From Tepidanaerobacteraceae bacterium (GTDB lineage Bacteria > Bacillota > Thermosediminibacteria > Thermosediminibacterales > Tepidanaerobacteraceae), in NCBI GenBank assembly GCA_024655905.1, contig JANLFP010000006.1, positions 310-64,309 on the forward strand: 64,000 nt of DNA, given 5' to 3'. Below, in pieces: positions 31,704 through 41,104 of this stretch (position 1 is its first letter; every line of letters starts with the position of its first letter). A program made the translations under genes and the position numbers. Below the pieces are notes generated by a model. The model was not told the DNA's origin. It worked only from the letters and a program-made list of their open reading frames with translations, and ran no database searches.

Positions 31704-33263
31704 TTACCACAATCTCTTGAAAGCATCCGGCAAATACCTTATTATATCCCCCGCTGTCATTGAAAGCTGGCCTTTCCTTTCTGCGGCGATATCGCCGGCA
31801 AGGCCGTGTATGCACGCCCCGGCTGCGGCTGCTTCGACGGGTGACATTCCTCTTGCTAAAAAAGCCGCTATCATGCCGCAAAGCACATCTCCGCTGCCTC
31901 CAGTGGCCATGCCGGGGTTGCCGGTAGGGTTTATCCAAAGCTCTCTTCCGGGAGATGCGATAAGGGTCCGGGCTCCTTTTAGGAGGGCCGTGCAGCCAAA
32001 TCTCGCTGCTGCCTCGCGCGCGGCCCGGGGCCGGTCCTGCTGCACCTCATCGGCTGTCACGCCCAAAAGCCGCGCCATCTCGCCGGGGTGAGGCGTGACT
32101 ACTGCAGGCGTTTTGAATGCCGCGGGCTTTTTTGCCAGCGCATTGAGGCCGTCCGCATCTATAACCATGGGAACGGGGCATTCCTGCAAAAATCGCCTTA
32201 CAAATTCCCCGGTTTCCTCCTGCTGCGACAGGCCCGGCCCCAGGGCCACAGCGTCGCATCGGGATGAAAATTCCAGAGCCTTTTCCAGAGCCCTGATGGA
32301 AAGGCTTCTTTCGGGCGTTTCCGGCAGGGGAAGGGTCATGGCCTCCGTAAGCTTTACTTCCAGTATGTCGTTCAGGCTCTCCGGCACTCCTAGCGTAACC
32401 AGCCCCGCGCCGCTTTTGACCGCTGCCGCGCCTGCCAGTGCTGCCGCTCCCGTGAAGCCTCTGGACCCCGCCAGTATGAAAACCCTGCCGAAGGTGCCTT
32501 TGTGCGCATCGGGAGGATACGGCGCAAAGAATCTCCGAATTGCATCCTTTTCAAGGATTTCCGCTTCGGCTGCCGCATCCCGGATAATCGAAAAAGGCAT
32601 GCCTATATCGGCCACAGTGATTCTTCCTGCGTAATATGCTCCAGGGTACAGCACGAGGCCCATTTTGGGCAGAGCCATTGTCACCGTTTCCTCTGCCTTT
32701 ACCGCCGCGCCGAGGACCTTCCCCGTATCTCCGGAAATCCCGGAAGGGATATCCACCGATACCACCGGTGCTTCCAGCTCGTTCATCAGCTCTATCACCC
32801 GTCTGCTTATCCCCTGCACTTCGCCCTTCAAACCGGTCCCGAACAAGGCATCCACTATAGCCGCGGATTTCATGCACAAAAGCCTGGCTCTCGCAAGATC
32901 CTTTTCATTCCTGACCGGATGTACGGGGATATTCATGTTCATTATTATCCGGTAATTCGTGGCGGCATCGCCTTTTATTTCTTCGGCATCAGCCGCAAGA
33001 AACACCTGCGGGCTAAAGCCCATGCCAGCCAGATGGCGGGCCGCCGCGAATCCGTCCCCTCCGTTGTTGCCTTTCCCGCAGAAAATGGCTATCCTGGCGC
33101 CTTGACAGAACGATTTGCCATCCGTCTTGCCATCGCATATCCGCCTAACCGAAAGGGCCACTTCCCTGCCGGCGTTTTCCATGAGCACCGCGCCCGGCAC
33201 TCCCATGTCTTCAATGGCCCTTTTGTCCATGTTTCTCATAATGTCAGGGCTAACAACTTTCAC
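31704..33263 (-). CDS. nnr: Bifunctional NAD(P)H-hydrate epimerase/dehydratase (YjeF N + C)
   Basis: A 519-aa fusion that repairs hydrated NAD(P)H. The N-terminal epimerase (residues 1-215) has FCGKGNNGGDGFAAARHLAG and VDALFGTGLKGEV. The C-terminal ADP-dependent dehydratase has GRVFILAGSRGFTGAAALAG, ALGPGLSQ, VVTPHPGEMARLLG and TGGSGDVLCGMIAAFLARG. The GTG at 33261-33263 preceded by AGGAGG fits the usual start; it lies within the 3' end of acpS. Confidence 0.93.
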   Translation of the reverse strand: MKVVSPDIMRNMDKRAIEDMGVPGAVLMENAGREVALSVRRICDGKTDGKSFCQGARIAIFCGKGNNGGDGFAAARHLAGMGFSPQVFLAADAEEIKGDAATNYRIIMNMNIPVHPVRNEKDLARARLLCMKSAAIVDALFGTGLKGEVQGISRRVIELMNELEAPVVSVDIPSGISGDTGKVLGAAVKAEETVTMALPKMGLVLYPGAYYAGRITVADIGMPFSIIRDAAAEAEILEKDAIRRFFAPYPPDAHKGTFGRVFILAGSRGFTGAAALAGAAAVKSGAGLVTLGVPESLNDILEVKLTEAMTLPLPETPERSLSIRALEKALEFSSRCDAVALGPGLSQQEETGEFVRRFLQECPVPMVIDADGLNALAKKPAAFKTPAVVTPHPGEMARLLGVTADEVQQDRPRAAREAAARFGCTALLKGARTLIASPGRELWINPTGNPGMATGGSGDVLCGMIAAFLARGMSPVEAAAAGACIHGLAGDIAAERKGQLSMTAGDIIRYLPDAFKRLW

Positions 33264-33639
33264 CGCCGCCACCTCCTGAAACCGCCGCAAAGGCCACTGC
33301 ATAATCCTTCGCGTGAGATATGGTTATGAGGATGGTCGAAAACCCCCTGGATTCCAGAAGCTCTTTTGCCCTGCCTGAAAGCACTGCAAAGGGCTTGCCC
33401 AGAGGATCGTTCAATATTTCTATCTCATGCCACCTGAAGTATCTGAAACCTGTGCCCAGAGCTTTTGCCGCGGCTTCCTTGGCGGCGAACTTCCCCGCCA
33501 GGCGCCGGTAAAAAACATCGCTGCTGCTTTTTAATATGCCCTCCAGTTCCGCCGGTGTGAAAAACCTCTCCAAAAACCTCTTCCGGCTGCAGGCTTTCTT
33601 TATTCTGTCTATTTCAACGATATCCACGCCTATTTCCAT
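33250..33639 (-). CDS. acpS: Holo-[acyl-carrier-protein] synthase
   Basis: A 129-aa phosphopantetheinyl transferase. GVDIVEIDRIKKA holds the first metal Asp and RRLAGKFAAKEAAAKALGTG holds the Glu/Lys motif; ISHAKDYAVAFA is the C-terminal signature. The ATG at 33637-33639 has GGGAGC upstream. First gene of the acpS-nnr-alr-ndoAI-ndoA group; it ends in a run of five glycines. Confidence 0.93.
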   Translation of the reverse strand: MEIGVDIVEIDRIKKACSRKRFLERFFTPAELEGILKSSSDVFYRRLAGKFAAKEAAAKALGTGFRYFRWHEIEILNDPLGKPFAVLSGRAKELLESRGFSTILITISHAKDYAVAFAAVSGGGGGESC

Positions 33640-33847
33640 AAAAACGCTCCCGTGTGTTTGAAATTTCGCCGCCCGATATGTCCGGCAAGATACCAAAACC
33701 GCCGAATAGTTCTTTTGGAGTTTAAAATTTTTCATGAATTTTTTGCTCGGAAAAAGCGAAATATATTTATGTAGTTATATTAATTCTATGTTTTAACCGT
33801 AAAACCTGCAAAGCAAAAAATTTTTATAAAAATTTTTATTTAAAAAT

Positions 33848-33877
33848 ATTGACCTTCTCTGACCTTAGTGTTATAAT
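33848..33877 (+). promoter_or_regulatory. hsp20 promoter overlapped by a CtsR-like operator
   Basis: TTGACC (33849-33854), 17-nt spacer, TATAAT (33872-33877). The complement of 33848-33864 reads GGTCAGAGAAGGTCAAT, a tandem heptad with a 3-nt spacer that fits the CtsR consensus (RGTCAAANANRGTCAAA) with two differences. Bound CtsR would cover the -35. Confidence 0.65.
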
Positions 33878-33918
33878 AATAGTAACAAATAGTAATATCT
33901 GTTAAAGGAGGAGATTTT

Positions 33919-34353
33919 ATGCGCGGCAGAGATCTTGTTCCATGGAGACGCAGGGGAGGATTGCTCCCGGGGTTTTTCGACTTTGGCTTCGGATTCGACG
34001 ACTTTTTCGACAACTTCTTCAACTTTCAGCCGGTCAAAACGGACATGAGGGAAACCGAAAACGAGTACATTGTTGAAGCCGACCTGCCGGGATATGACAA
34101 AAACAACATTGAAATCCACTTTGAAAACAATATGCTCACCATTTCGGCCCAGCAGGATGAAAGCACCGAAGAAAAGGGAGAGAACTACATCCACCGGGAG
34201 CGTCGCCGGGGCAGTTTTTCCAGGACAATTCCCGTGCCGGAGAATGTCAACGGCGATGCCATAAAGGCAAGCTTTAACAACGGCGTGCTTCAGCTGATAC
34301 TTCCCAAGATAACTCCCTCAAAACCGCGGGGCCGCAAAATCGACATCGAATGA
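33919..34353 (+). CDS. Small heat-shock protein, Hsp20 family
   Basis: A 144-aa alpha-crystallin-domain chaperone that holds unfolding proteins. After an N-terminal arm rich in Phe/Asp/Gly (FFDFGFGFDDFFDNFF), the core runs from VKTDMRETENEYIVEADLPGYDK to FNNGVLQLILPK, including the GVLxLxLPK motif. A C-terminal short tail lacks a clear IxI motif. AAAGGAGGAGA precedes the ATG. It is monocistronic, with a CtsR-like site at the promoter. Confidence 0.93.
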   Translation: MRGRDLVPWRRRGGLLPGFFDFGFGFDDFFDNFFNFQPVKTDMRETENEYIVEADLPGYDKNNIEIHFENNMLTISAQQDESTEEKGENYIHRERRRGSFSRTIPVPENVNGDAIKASFNNGVLQLILPKITPSKPRGRKIDIE

Positions 34354-34454
34354 CGAGATATTTCAACGCTTCTTCATATTGTCTATTTCCCGGGCAATAT
34401 CGAAGTTCGCATCCCTCTTGCCATATGGGACAGATTTTGATATGATATAAAAAA

Positions 34455-34675
34455 GTACTGCGATGAATGAGAAAGTAGCCGCCCGGGGTTACAAAAAAAG
34501 AGAGCAGCCCGGCTGGTGAGAGGGGTGCAGCACCCGGGGGAGCGAATTACACTCAGGAGTATGCCGCAAGTCGGCGGCCGCCACCGTTAAAGGGCAAAAA
34601 GGCATCCAGCGATGCGAATTAAGGTGGTACCACGGGCCTCCTCGTCCTTAAAAGACGGGAGGCTTTCATTTTTCT
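34455..34675 (+). ncRNA. T-box leader (tRNA-Tyr) with terminator
   Basis: The hallmark T-box sequence AAGGTGGTACCACG is at 34621-34634. The terminator GCCTCCTCGTC/GACGGGAGGC (34636-34663) ends in TTTCATTTTT. Upstream is a Stem I region with the GAATTACACTC segment near 34545-34555, where TAC is a fitting tyrosine specifier. Uncharged tRNA-Tyr should stabilise the antiterminator and allow tyrS transcription. Confidence 0.9.
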
Positions 34676-34876
34676 TCGGCATGAGCTCGCAAAGCGATTA
34701 TTCAACATTTTTGCCGGAGCTAGCGGTTTTCCGCATGCTGCAGGTTCGCGCCGGCAGCGCCGCGGCCTGTCTTGAACCGAACTTGCAGCACTCTAGCACG
34801 GCATAAAAATTTTTGCTATTAATAAATGCTGTTGATAAATATAAATTCAAAGTAAAATGCAAGAGGAGGCGCGAAA

Positions 34877-36106
34877 ATGGATAATGTTTACGATATTTTG
34901 AAAGAGAGGGGCTTCATCGAACAGGCCACTCACGAGGAAGAAATAAGAGAGCTTTTGGGAAGGGAAAAAGTTGTTTTTTACATAGGCTTTGACCCGACAG
35001 CCGACAGCCTGCATGTAGGGCATCTTCTTCAGATGATTGCCATGACCCATATGCAGAAGGCGGGCCACGTGCCAATTGTACTTTTAGGGGGCGGTACCGC
35101 CATGGTGGGGGACCCTTCGGGAAAGACCGAGATGCGCATGATGCTGAGCAGGGAGCAGATTCAGAAAAATGCCCGAAAGTTTAAAAAACAATTCGAGAGG
35201 CTTCTTGACTTTTCGAATGACAAAGCCATGATGGTAGACAATGCCGAGTGGCTGCTGGAATTGAACTACGTTTCATTTTTGCGGGATATAGGCAGACATT
35301 TTTCAGTAAACAGGATGCTGACCGCCGAATGCTACAGGCAGCGCCTGGAAACGGGGCTGACCTTTCTCGAATTCAATTATATGCTGATGCAGTCGTATGA
35401 TTTTCTTCAGCTTTACCGAAAATACGGATGCAGGCTGCAGATGGGCGGCAACGACCAGTGGTCCAATATCATCGGCGGCGTCGAACTAATCAGGAAGGTG
35501 GAAGGCGCCGAAGCCTACGGCCTGACCTTTACCCTTCTCACCACAAGCGAAGGCAAAAAGATGGGCAAAACCGAGGCCGGTGCCATATGGCTGGACCCGG
35601 AAAAGACGTCCTCCTATGATTTTTATCAATACTGGAGGAACGTGGACGACAAGGACGTGTTAAAATGCCTTTCCCTGCTCACATTTTTGCCGATGGAGGA
35701 GGTTAGGCGCCTGGGCCGTCTGGAAGGGGCGGAAATCAATAGGGCAAAGGAGATCCTGGCGTTCGAGCTTACAAAAATGATTCACGGAGAAGACGAGGCG
35801 AAAAAGGCGGAAGCTGCCGCCAAGGCTTTGTTCTCCAGCGGCTCGGACATTGCCTCCGCTCCCACCACCGTCTTAGCACGTAATGAAATCCGAAGCGGAA
35901 TCGGCATACTCGATCTTCTGATGCTAACGGGCCTTGCACCTTCAAAAAGCGAGGGCAGGCGACTCGTCCAGCAGGGCGGCGTATATGTTAAGGACAGCCG
36001 CGTGGACAGTATAGACTTCAGGGTTTTCGAGCATGATTTCGATGACAATAAAAATCTGATAATAAGAAAGGGCAAAAAAATCCACCATGTGGTTAAGCTG
36101 CAGTAG
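34877..36106 (+). CDS. tyrS: Tyrosyl-tRNA synthetase
   Basis: A 409-aa class-Ic synthetase. HVGHL (residues 46-50) is the HIGH motif and KMGKTE (about 233) the KMSKS-type loop; [12 protein letters not shown] lies between. The C-terminal S4 domain is present ([25 protein letters not shown]). AGAGGAGGCGCG precedes the ATG. About 200 nt separate the T-box terminator from the start codon, longer than usual. Confidence 0.95.
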   Translation: MDNVYDILKERGFIEQATHEEEIRELLGREKVVFYIGFDPTADSLHVGHLLQMIAMTHMQKAGHVPIVLLGGGTAMVGDPSGKTEMRMMLSREQIQKNARKFKKQFERLLDFSNDKAMMVDNAEWLLELNYVSFLRDIGRHFSVNRMLTAECYRQRLETGLTFLEFNYMLMQSYDFLQLYRKYGCRLQMGGNDQWSNIIGGVELIRKVEGAEAYGLTFTLLTTSEGKKMGKTEAGAIWLDPEKTSSYDFYQYWRNVDDKDVLKCLSLLTFLPMEEVRRLGRLEGAEINRAKEILAFELTKMIHGEDEAKKAEAAAKALFSSGSDIASAPTTVLARNEIRSGIGILDLLMLTGLAPSKSEGRRLVQQGGVYVKDSRVDSIDFRVFEHDFDDNKNLIIRKGKKIHHVVKLQ

Positions 36107-36141
36107 TCATAAGCCGGAAGCTGAAGCAAGAAAAAATTTAA

Positions 36142-36164
36142 GGATTTGCCTTTTCGGCAAATCC
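36142..36164 (+). terminator. Stem-loop after tyrS
   Basis: GGATTTGCC-TTTTC-GGCAAATCC, a 9-bp perfect stem followed by the weak tract AATTTAATC. Confidence 0.55.
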
Positions 36165-36276
36165 AATTTAATCTGACTTCCTGCATCCGATCTTTATCTG
36201 TATGCTGCAAGTTTATCGCGCAAGTCATCGGCTAAAAAAACGCCTTCATCATCTTCAAGCAGAAGCAAAATAGCAA

Positions 36277-37095
36277 TTACTCCACATTTGCACCTTTATT
36301 TATAGACTCTTTATTCGGCAGGCCGGTGCGCCTCACATAGCACAAGTAGTAGACAAGCGGCACAATTACCGCACCGCCGACTATATTGCCCAAAGTCACG
36401 GGGATAAGGTTATTCGCAAAAAACTTTCCCCACGTGACATCGGCGCCCAGGAATATCCCCAGGGGGATGAAAAACATGTTTGCCACGCTGTGTTCGAAGC
36501 CGGAAAGTACGAAGGTCATGATGGGAAACCACAGGGCCAGTATCTTTCCGGTCATGTCTTTTGAACCCGCCTGCATCCAGCATGCCAGAACCACCAGCAT
36601 GTTGCACAATATGCCGCTGACAAATGCCTTCATGAAGGGGAGGGATGTCTTGACAGATGCGATGTTCACAGCTTTTGCCACCAAAAACTTTGATCCGTAG
36701 AGTCCGGAAGCAGCCAGCATGAACGCCAGCAGCACGGAACCCACAAAGTTGCCCAGATATACCATGAACCAGTTAAGCAGCATGCTTCCGGTATTGATTT
36801 TCCCATCTAGAAGCGCCAGACTCATCAGGTTGTTGCCCGTAAAAAGCTCCGCGCCCGCCATCACCACCAGCATGATTCCCACCGGGAATACCGCAGCCCC
36901 GAAAAATTTGGATAGGCCCACATCCACATTGTTTTCCAGGGTTTGCGTCACCACAATGCTGGCATTGGCTCCGAATCCTATGAATATGCCGGCGAATATC
37001 CCGAGCAGAAACATTTTTTCTATCGATAGATTGGCCTTCTTTTTTCCGTTCTCAATCCATACGGAGGCTATTTCGGCAGGTGAAAGTATATTCAT
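36277..37095 (-). CDS. Formate/nitrite transporter family channel (FocA/FdhC-like)
   Basis: A 272-aa FNT membrane protein with six helices. GIFAGIFIGFGANAS, GAELFTGNNLMSL and GFEHSVANMFFIP (helix with the central histidine) match FocA-type channels. The ATG overlaps the stop of the amidohydrolase gene by 4 nt, and fhs is the first gene of the apparent operon. Formate made or used by the tetrahydrofolate pathway is therefore the probable cargo. Confidence 0.9.
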   Translation of the reverse strand: MNILSPAEIASVWIENGKKKANLSIEKMFLLGIFAGIFIGFGANASIVVTQTLENNVDVGLSKFFGAAVFPVGIMLVVMAGAELFTGNNLMSLALLDGKINTGSMLLNWFMVYLGNFVGSVLLAFMLAASGLYGSKFLVAKAVNIASVKTSLPFMKAFVSGILCNMLVVLACWMQAGSKDMTGKILALWFPIMTFVLSGFEHSVANMFFIPLGIFLGADVTWGKFFANNLIPVTLGNIVGGAVIVPLVYYLCYVRRTGLPNKESINKGANVE

Positions 37096-37994
37096 GAGTG
37101 CGATCGATCCTCCTCACTGTTGATAGTTGGCATTATTCTCTTATTCCCTAAATGCGACAATTCGAGAACCGTCCCCGCAGCGTCGCACAGATGCATAACT
37201 TCGTCGAAAAAGCCGCAGACGTGGGGAACGCCGTAGGAGCCCGCATCGCTTCCAACGGCGATTTTTACACCTATATCCGCCGCTCTTTTTATTTTTTCGC
37301 ACTGTTCTTCATATATCTTTTTTATGGTAGGAATCTGATTCATATATCTTCCGGCGCCGTTTTTTATCAAATTGCCCAGCGGAGAAAGTGTGGGCACCCA
37401 TACGGTTCCCCTTTCCGCCATCATGTGAAGCTCTTCTTCGTCTATGAAATACCCATGCTCCACGGTGTCGGCTCCCGCCGCAACCGCCATCTTTACCGCT
37501 GCCGACGAATTTGCGTGCACCATGACCGGCAGATTCTTGTCTTTTGCGCTTTGAATCATGTAATACAGTTCATCAAAAGTAAAAAATATTCCTCCGACCC
37601 GACCGTAAGATTCAAAATCCACCAGGCCGGTCAGTACTATTTTTAAATGGTCGGGCCGGACTTTCAGAAGTTCTTTGAAGCTTTCCTTAAAATCTGAAAT
37701 ATCTCCCACAGGCTTGCCGATGAAGCTGCCATATCCTCCTTTTTTGCAAATCCCCCATCCAGGCGACTTGTATGTGATCCCAAGGGTTATGGCTATTTCC
37801 CTTGCCGCAAGCGACGCTCCCAGATTATCCCCGCCGTCGCGAAGCATAAATATGTTTTTGTCTTTGTAGCGTTGAAGTATTTCTTTTATTGAATCATACT
37901 TTTTTTCTTTTAGTTCCGCGCGCAGCTTCTTCGTGTTTTCTCCATCCAAAGATATGTGTATGTGGGCATCCGCATATATGCGCTTATCATCCAT
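37092..37994 (-). CDS. Amidohydrolase-family protein, C-terminus altered by a REP element
   Basis: A 300-aa member of the amidohydrolase superfamily: YADAHIHISLDG (HxH), VMVHANSSAAVKMAVAAGADTVEHGYFID (two His) and IAVGSDAGSYGVPH (Asp). It lacks the N-terminal beta-sandwich of larger relatives. Residues 270-281 (CDAAGTVLELSH) are encoded by a type-C REP-like palindrome, and the protein ends 19 residues later, so the natural C-terminus may have been lost. It lies between fhs and the formate channel; a formamide-, cyclic amide- or folate-related substrate is possible. Confidence 0.75.
   Translation of the reverse strand: MDDKRIYADAHIHISLDGENTKKLRAELKEKKYDSIKEILQRYKDKNIFMLRDGGDNLGASLAAREIAITLGITYKSPGWGICKKGGYGSFIGKPVGDISDFKESFKELLKVRPDHLKIVLTGLVDFESYGRVGGIFFTFDELYYMIQSAKDKNLPVMVHANSSAAVKMAVAAGADTVEHGYFIDEEELHMMAERGTVWVPTLSPLGNLIKNGAGRYMNQIPTIKKIYEEQCEKIKRAADIGVKIAVGSDAGSYGVPHVCGFFDEVMHLCDAAGTVLELSHLGNKRIMPTINSEEDRSHS
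37153..37187. repeat. REP-like palindrome, type C, inside a coding region
   Basis: 35-bp element with TGCGAC (37153-37158) and GTCGCA (37182-37187) ends around the GAGAACCGTCCCC core shared with types A and B. It lies in frame within the amidohydrolase gene. Confidence 0.65.
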
Positions 37995-38021
37995 ATTATC
38001 AATCTCGTCCCGATTTGAATG

Positions 38022-39701
38022 TTAGAACAGCCCCGATATCACGCCGTTTTCGTCCACATCGATTTTTTCTGCCGCCGGAACTTTGGGCAGACCGGGCATC
38101 TTCATTATGTCACCGGTCAGGGCTACCAAAAATCCGGCTCCTGCCGATACCGTGACATCCCTTACGGTTATGTTGAAATCCGTTGGCCTTCCGAGTTTTG
38201 CCGGGTCATCCGTAAGGGAGTACTGCGTTTTTGCCATGCATACGGGGAGGTTTCCAAACCCGAATTTCTCCATGTTGCTGATTTCTCTCGAAGCCTTGTC
38301 TGTAAATATAACATCCCGAGCTCCGTAAATCTTTTGGGCAATGGCCCTAATCTTTTCTTTTATCGGCATATCCAAATCATAGGCAAACGTTACCGCCTCG
38401 CTGCGGTTGCCTTCTATCAGCCTGAGCAGTTCCTGCGCGAGCTCTATGCCGCCTTCGCCGCCCCTAGCCCAGACTTCGGACAGCACCGCGTTGACTCCCA
38501 GCTCCCTGCATCTTTTTCTGACCAGTTCCAGTTCGGCTGCCGTATCCTGCGGGAATTTATTGATGGCGACAACTGCAGGCAGTCGAAATACCTGAGTAAT
38601 ATTTTCAACGTGTTTCAGCAGGTTGGGCAGCCCTTTTTCAAGGGCTTCCAGATTTTCCTTGCCGAGCTCGGCTTTTGGAACGCCTCCGTTGTATTTCAGG
38701 GCTCTTATGCTGGCTACGATGGTCACCGCATCCGGTTTTATCCCTGCATGCCTGCACTTGATGTCGATGAATTTTTCCGCTCCCAGGTCCGCGCCGAATC
38801 CTGCTTCGGTTACCACGTAGTCCGCCAGGTGCATGGCCATTTTTGTGGCAATAACGGAATTGCAGCCGTGAGCGATGTTGGCAAAGGGACCTCCGTGCAC
38901 AAATGCCGGTGTGCCTTCAAGCGTCTGCACCAGATTGGGCTTCAGCGCGTCCTTGAGCAGGGCGGCCATTGCGCCGTGAGCCTTCAAATCGCCAGCTGTT
39001 ACAGGAGCGCCGTCCCTGTTGTAAGCCACCACTATTTTTGACAGCCTCTCCTTCAAATCCTTAATATCCATCGCCAGGCAGAAAACCGCCATGACTTCCG
39101 AGGCCACGGTGATGTCGAATCCGTCTTCCCTGGGCATGCCGTTGGCTTTGCCTCCCAGGCCGTCCACGATGAATCTAAGCTGCCTGTCATTCATATCCAC
39201 AGCCCTTCTCCACACCACACGCCTGGGGTCGATGCCGAGCTCGTTGCCCTGGTAGATGTGGTTGTCAACCATGGCTGCCAAAAGATTTGTCGCCGCAGAT
39301 ATTGCGTGCAGGTCCCCTGTAAAATGAAGATTTATGTCTTCCATGGGAATAACCTGGGAATATCCTCCTCCAGCGGCGCCGCCCTTTACTCCGAAGACAG
39401 GTCCCAGGGACGGTTCCCGTATGGCGACGATGGTTTTCTTACCCAATCTCGACAGCGCATCAGCCACGCCGATTGTTGTGGTGGTCTTGCCTTCCCCCGC
39501 GGGTGTAGGATTGATAGCGGTGGTCAGGATCAGTTTGGCCTTTTTGCCCGTACTTTTCTTGAGCAGGTTGTAATCGACCTTTGCCTTATACCTGCCGTAC
39601 AGTTCGATGTCTTCGTCAGAAAGGCCCAGTTTTGCTGCAACTTCCCGGATGTGCTTGGGCTTCACCGATTGGGCTATTTCGATGTCGGATTTAAAGCTCA
39701 T
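38022..39701 (-). CDS. fhs: Formate-tetrahydrofolate ligase
   Basis: A 559-aa enzyme that forms 10-formyl-THF from formate, ATP and THF, the entry step of the methyl branch of the Wood-Ljungdahl pathway. The P-loop [13 protein letters not shown] (residues 64-76), [17 protein letters not shown] and the C-terminal [17 protein letters not shown] are diagnostic, and length matches the family. GAAGGAGGCATTTCT precedes the ATG. It heads an operon with the amidohydrolase and formate channel. Run in reverse it yields ATP during methyl oxidation. Confidence 0.96.
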   Translation of the reverse strand: MSFKSDIEIAQSVKPKHIREVAAKLGLSDEDIELYGRYKAKVDYNLLKKSTGKKAKLILTTAINPTPAGEGKTTTTIGVADALSRLGKKTIVAIREPSLGPVFGVKGGAAGGGYSQVIPMEDINLHFTGDLHAISAATNLLAAMVDNHIYQGNELGIDPRRVVWRRAVDMNDRQLRFIVDGLGGKANGMPREDGFDITVASEVMAVFCLAMDIKDLKERLSKIVVAYNRDGAPVTAGDLKAHGAMAALLKDALKPNLVQTLEGTPAFVHGGPFANIAHGCNSVIATKMAMHLADYVVTEAGFGADLGAEKFIDIKCRHAGIKPDAVTIVASIRALKYNGGVPKAELGKENLEALEKGLPNLLKHVENITQVFRLPAVVAINKFPQDTAAELELVRKRCRELGVNAVLSEVWARGGEGGIELAQELLRLIEGNRSEAVTFAYDLDMPIKEKIRAIAQKIYGARDVIFTDKASREISNMEKFGFGNLPVCMAKTQYSLTDDPAKLGRPTDFNITVRDVTVSAGAGFLVALTGDIMKMPGLPKVPAAEKIDVDENGVISGLF

Positions 39702-39727
39702 AGAAATGCCTCCTTCTATAAATGTTA

Positions 39728-39753
39728 TAAATAATTATTGTAAATAATTATTG
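39728..39753. repeat. 13-bp tandem repeat before fhs
   Basis: TAAATAATTATTG occurs twice in tandem, followed by a partial third copy (TAAATTG), 27 bp upstream of the fhs start. AT-rich; may overlap the promoter. Confidence 0.6.
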
Positions 39754-39954
39754 TAAATTGCAACTATTCAGCATAATTTTGCGGCAAAGCGGCATTTTAC
39801 TGAATTTTCATCTGGATTAAGCCTCTTTAGCATGTTGCACTGCGGCAAGCGCCTTTCACACAAGGCAATATGCTTGACGCAGCGCAAAACATCTCGAATA
39901 AAACCGCTCCAAAAACCATCTGCCAAATAGTGCAAAATTTTATTTCCGGCTTAT

Positions 39955-40782
39955 TTATTTCTTGCCCTCCGCGGCATTTTCCTTGACGGGACCGATGAGG
40001 CCCTTGCGGTAAGCATTGGAAAACTTTCTGCAGAATTTGTCCTTTCCGGCTATAGCCTCGGCTGCCATAAGCATGGTCATCATGTCCCTGTTGCAGGGGT
40101 CCATTATGGCGGAATCCATGCCGTTGAAAACCGCAATTATCAAGAAGTTCTGATTTATGATTTTTCTCAAAGGCATGCCGAAGGAAATATTGCTGAGGCC
40201 GGATGTTATTTTGATGCCCGGGAACATTTTCTTGATACCCGTCATGGATTCCACGAATTTGTGCATTGACTGGGTATCAGTAGCGAGTGCGATGACCAGC
40301 GGGTCAATGTGGATTCGCTCAGGAGTTATGTCGTATTTTTGCGCTTTTTCTACAAGTATCCTCGATATGTCTAGTCTGGTCTGCACATCCGAAGGTATGC
40401 CCCGGTTGTCGCACGTAAGGCCTATGACCTGCCATGCGGTGCCCTTGATAAGAGGATATATGATTTCGCATTTGTTTTTTTCTTCGGATACGGAATTGAT
40501 GATGCCCGGTTTTTTCGCATACTGCAATACCTGCTCTATGGTCCTGGGATTGGGGCTGTCGATGCACAGGGGCGTGTCAACCGCGTCCTGCACGATGTCC
40601 ATAAGCCATTTCAGGGTTTCGAGCTCCACTTCAGGGGCAGTGCCGGCGCATACATCGATGTAGTCCGCCCCCGCCTGCGCCTGTCTTATCGCTAGGTCGC
40701 GGATGAAGCCTTCGTTTTTTTCCTCGATGGCCTTTTTTACGCTTGGTATGGTGCCGTTGATTTTTTCTCCAATGATAATCAT
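39955..40782 (-). CDS. Pterin-dependent methyltransferase (MtrH/AcsE-like, corrinoid:THF methyltransferase)
   Basis: A 275-aa TIM-barrel pterin-binding protein. GEKINGTIPSVKKAI, GADYIDVCAGTAPEVELETLKW, PLCIDSPNPRTIEQVL, INSVSEE and ITSGLSNISFGMP match the DHPS-like fold of AcsE and of the second methyltransferases (MtvA/MtoA type) in O-demethylase systems. It should transfer the methyl group from a methyl-corrinoid protein to THF. It lies between fhs and the corrinoid activator, and its promoter carries the 12-bp motif shared with the corrinoid-protein operon. Confidence 0.85.
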   Translation of the reverse strand: MIIIGEKINGTIPSVKKAIEEKNEGFIRDLAIRQAQAGADYIDVCAGTAPEVELETLKWLMDIVQDAVDTPLCIDSPNPRTIEQVLQYAKKPGIINSVSEEKNKCEIIYPLIKGTAWQVIGLTCDNRGIPSDVQTRLDISRILVEKAQKYDITPERIHIDPLVIALATDTQSMHKFVESMTGIKKMFPGIKITSGLSNISFGMPLRKIINQNFLIIAVFNGMDSAIMDPCNRDMMTMLMAAEAIAGKDKFCRKFSNAYRKGLIGPVKENAAEGKK

Positions 40783-40856
40783 TTCACATCCCCTTTTCGA
40801 TTTTTATATGTAATGTATTTCTATATTCCAGCTTTATTTCCTGCAAGCGATTGCTG

Positions 40857-40917
40857 GTATATACATGTATATCTGGTTACTCAAAATAAATCTAACATAT
40901 TTTTTAATTTTTGTCAA
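40857..40917 (-). promoter_or_regulatory. Promoter and candidate GntR operator of the pterin methyltransferase gene
   Basis: Minus strand: TTGACA (40912-40917), 17-nt spacer, TAGATT (40889-40894). Downstream of the start, plus-strand 40857-40868 reads GTATATACATGT, part of the palindrome ATATACATGTATAT. The same 12 bases, inverted, lie just after the -10 of the 44.9-kb corrinoid operon. Confidence 0.55.
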
Positions 40918-41104
40918 TGCATTTAATTTTAAATTGTTTCAGCTGTCATACTATTTCGGTTAATAAGTATGCAAAATATTATATAACGCCCCAATTTATC
41001 AAGCCGCTCAAAAATATTTCATTAAAAACAGGGAATTTAAAGCCTGGACTTGCGAACTCAAGTCTGATAAGATGAAAAAAAACCGATAAAAAGGAGAGAT
41101 TATT

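Noticed and set aside
38019-39041. A 340-codon plus-strand open frame
   Set aside because: Antisense shadow of fhs, which is complete and highly conserved.
39728-39753. CRISPR or iteron origin
   Set aside because: Only two full 13-bp AT-rich copies; nothing else of a replication or CRISPR system is near.
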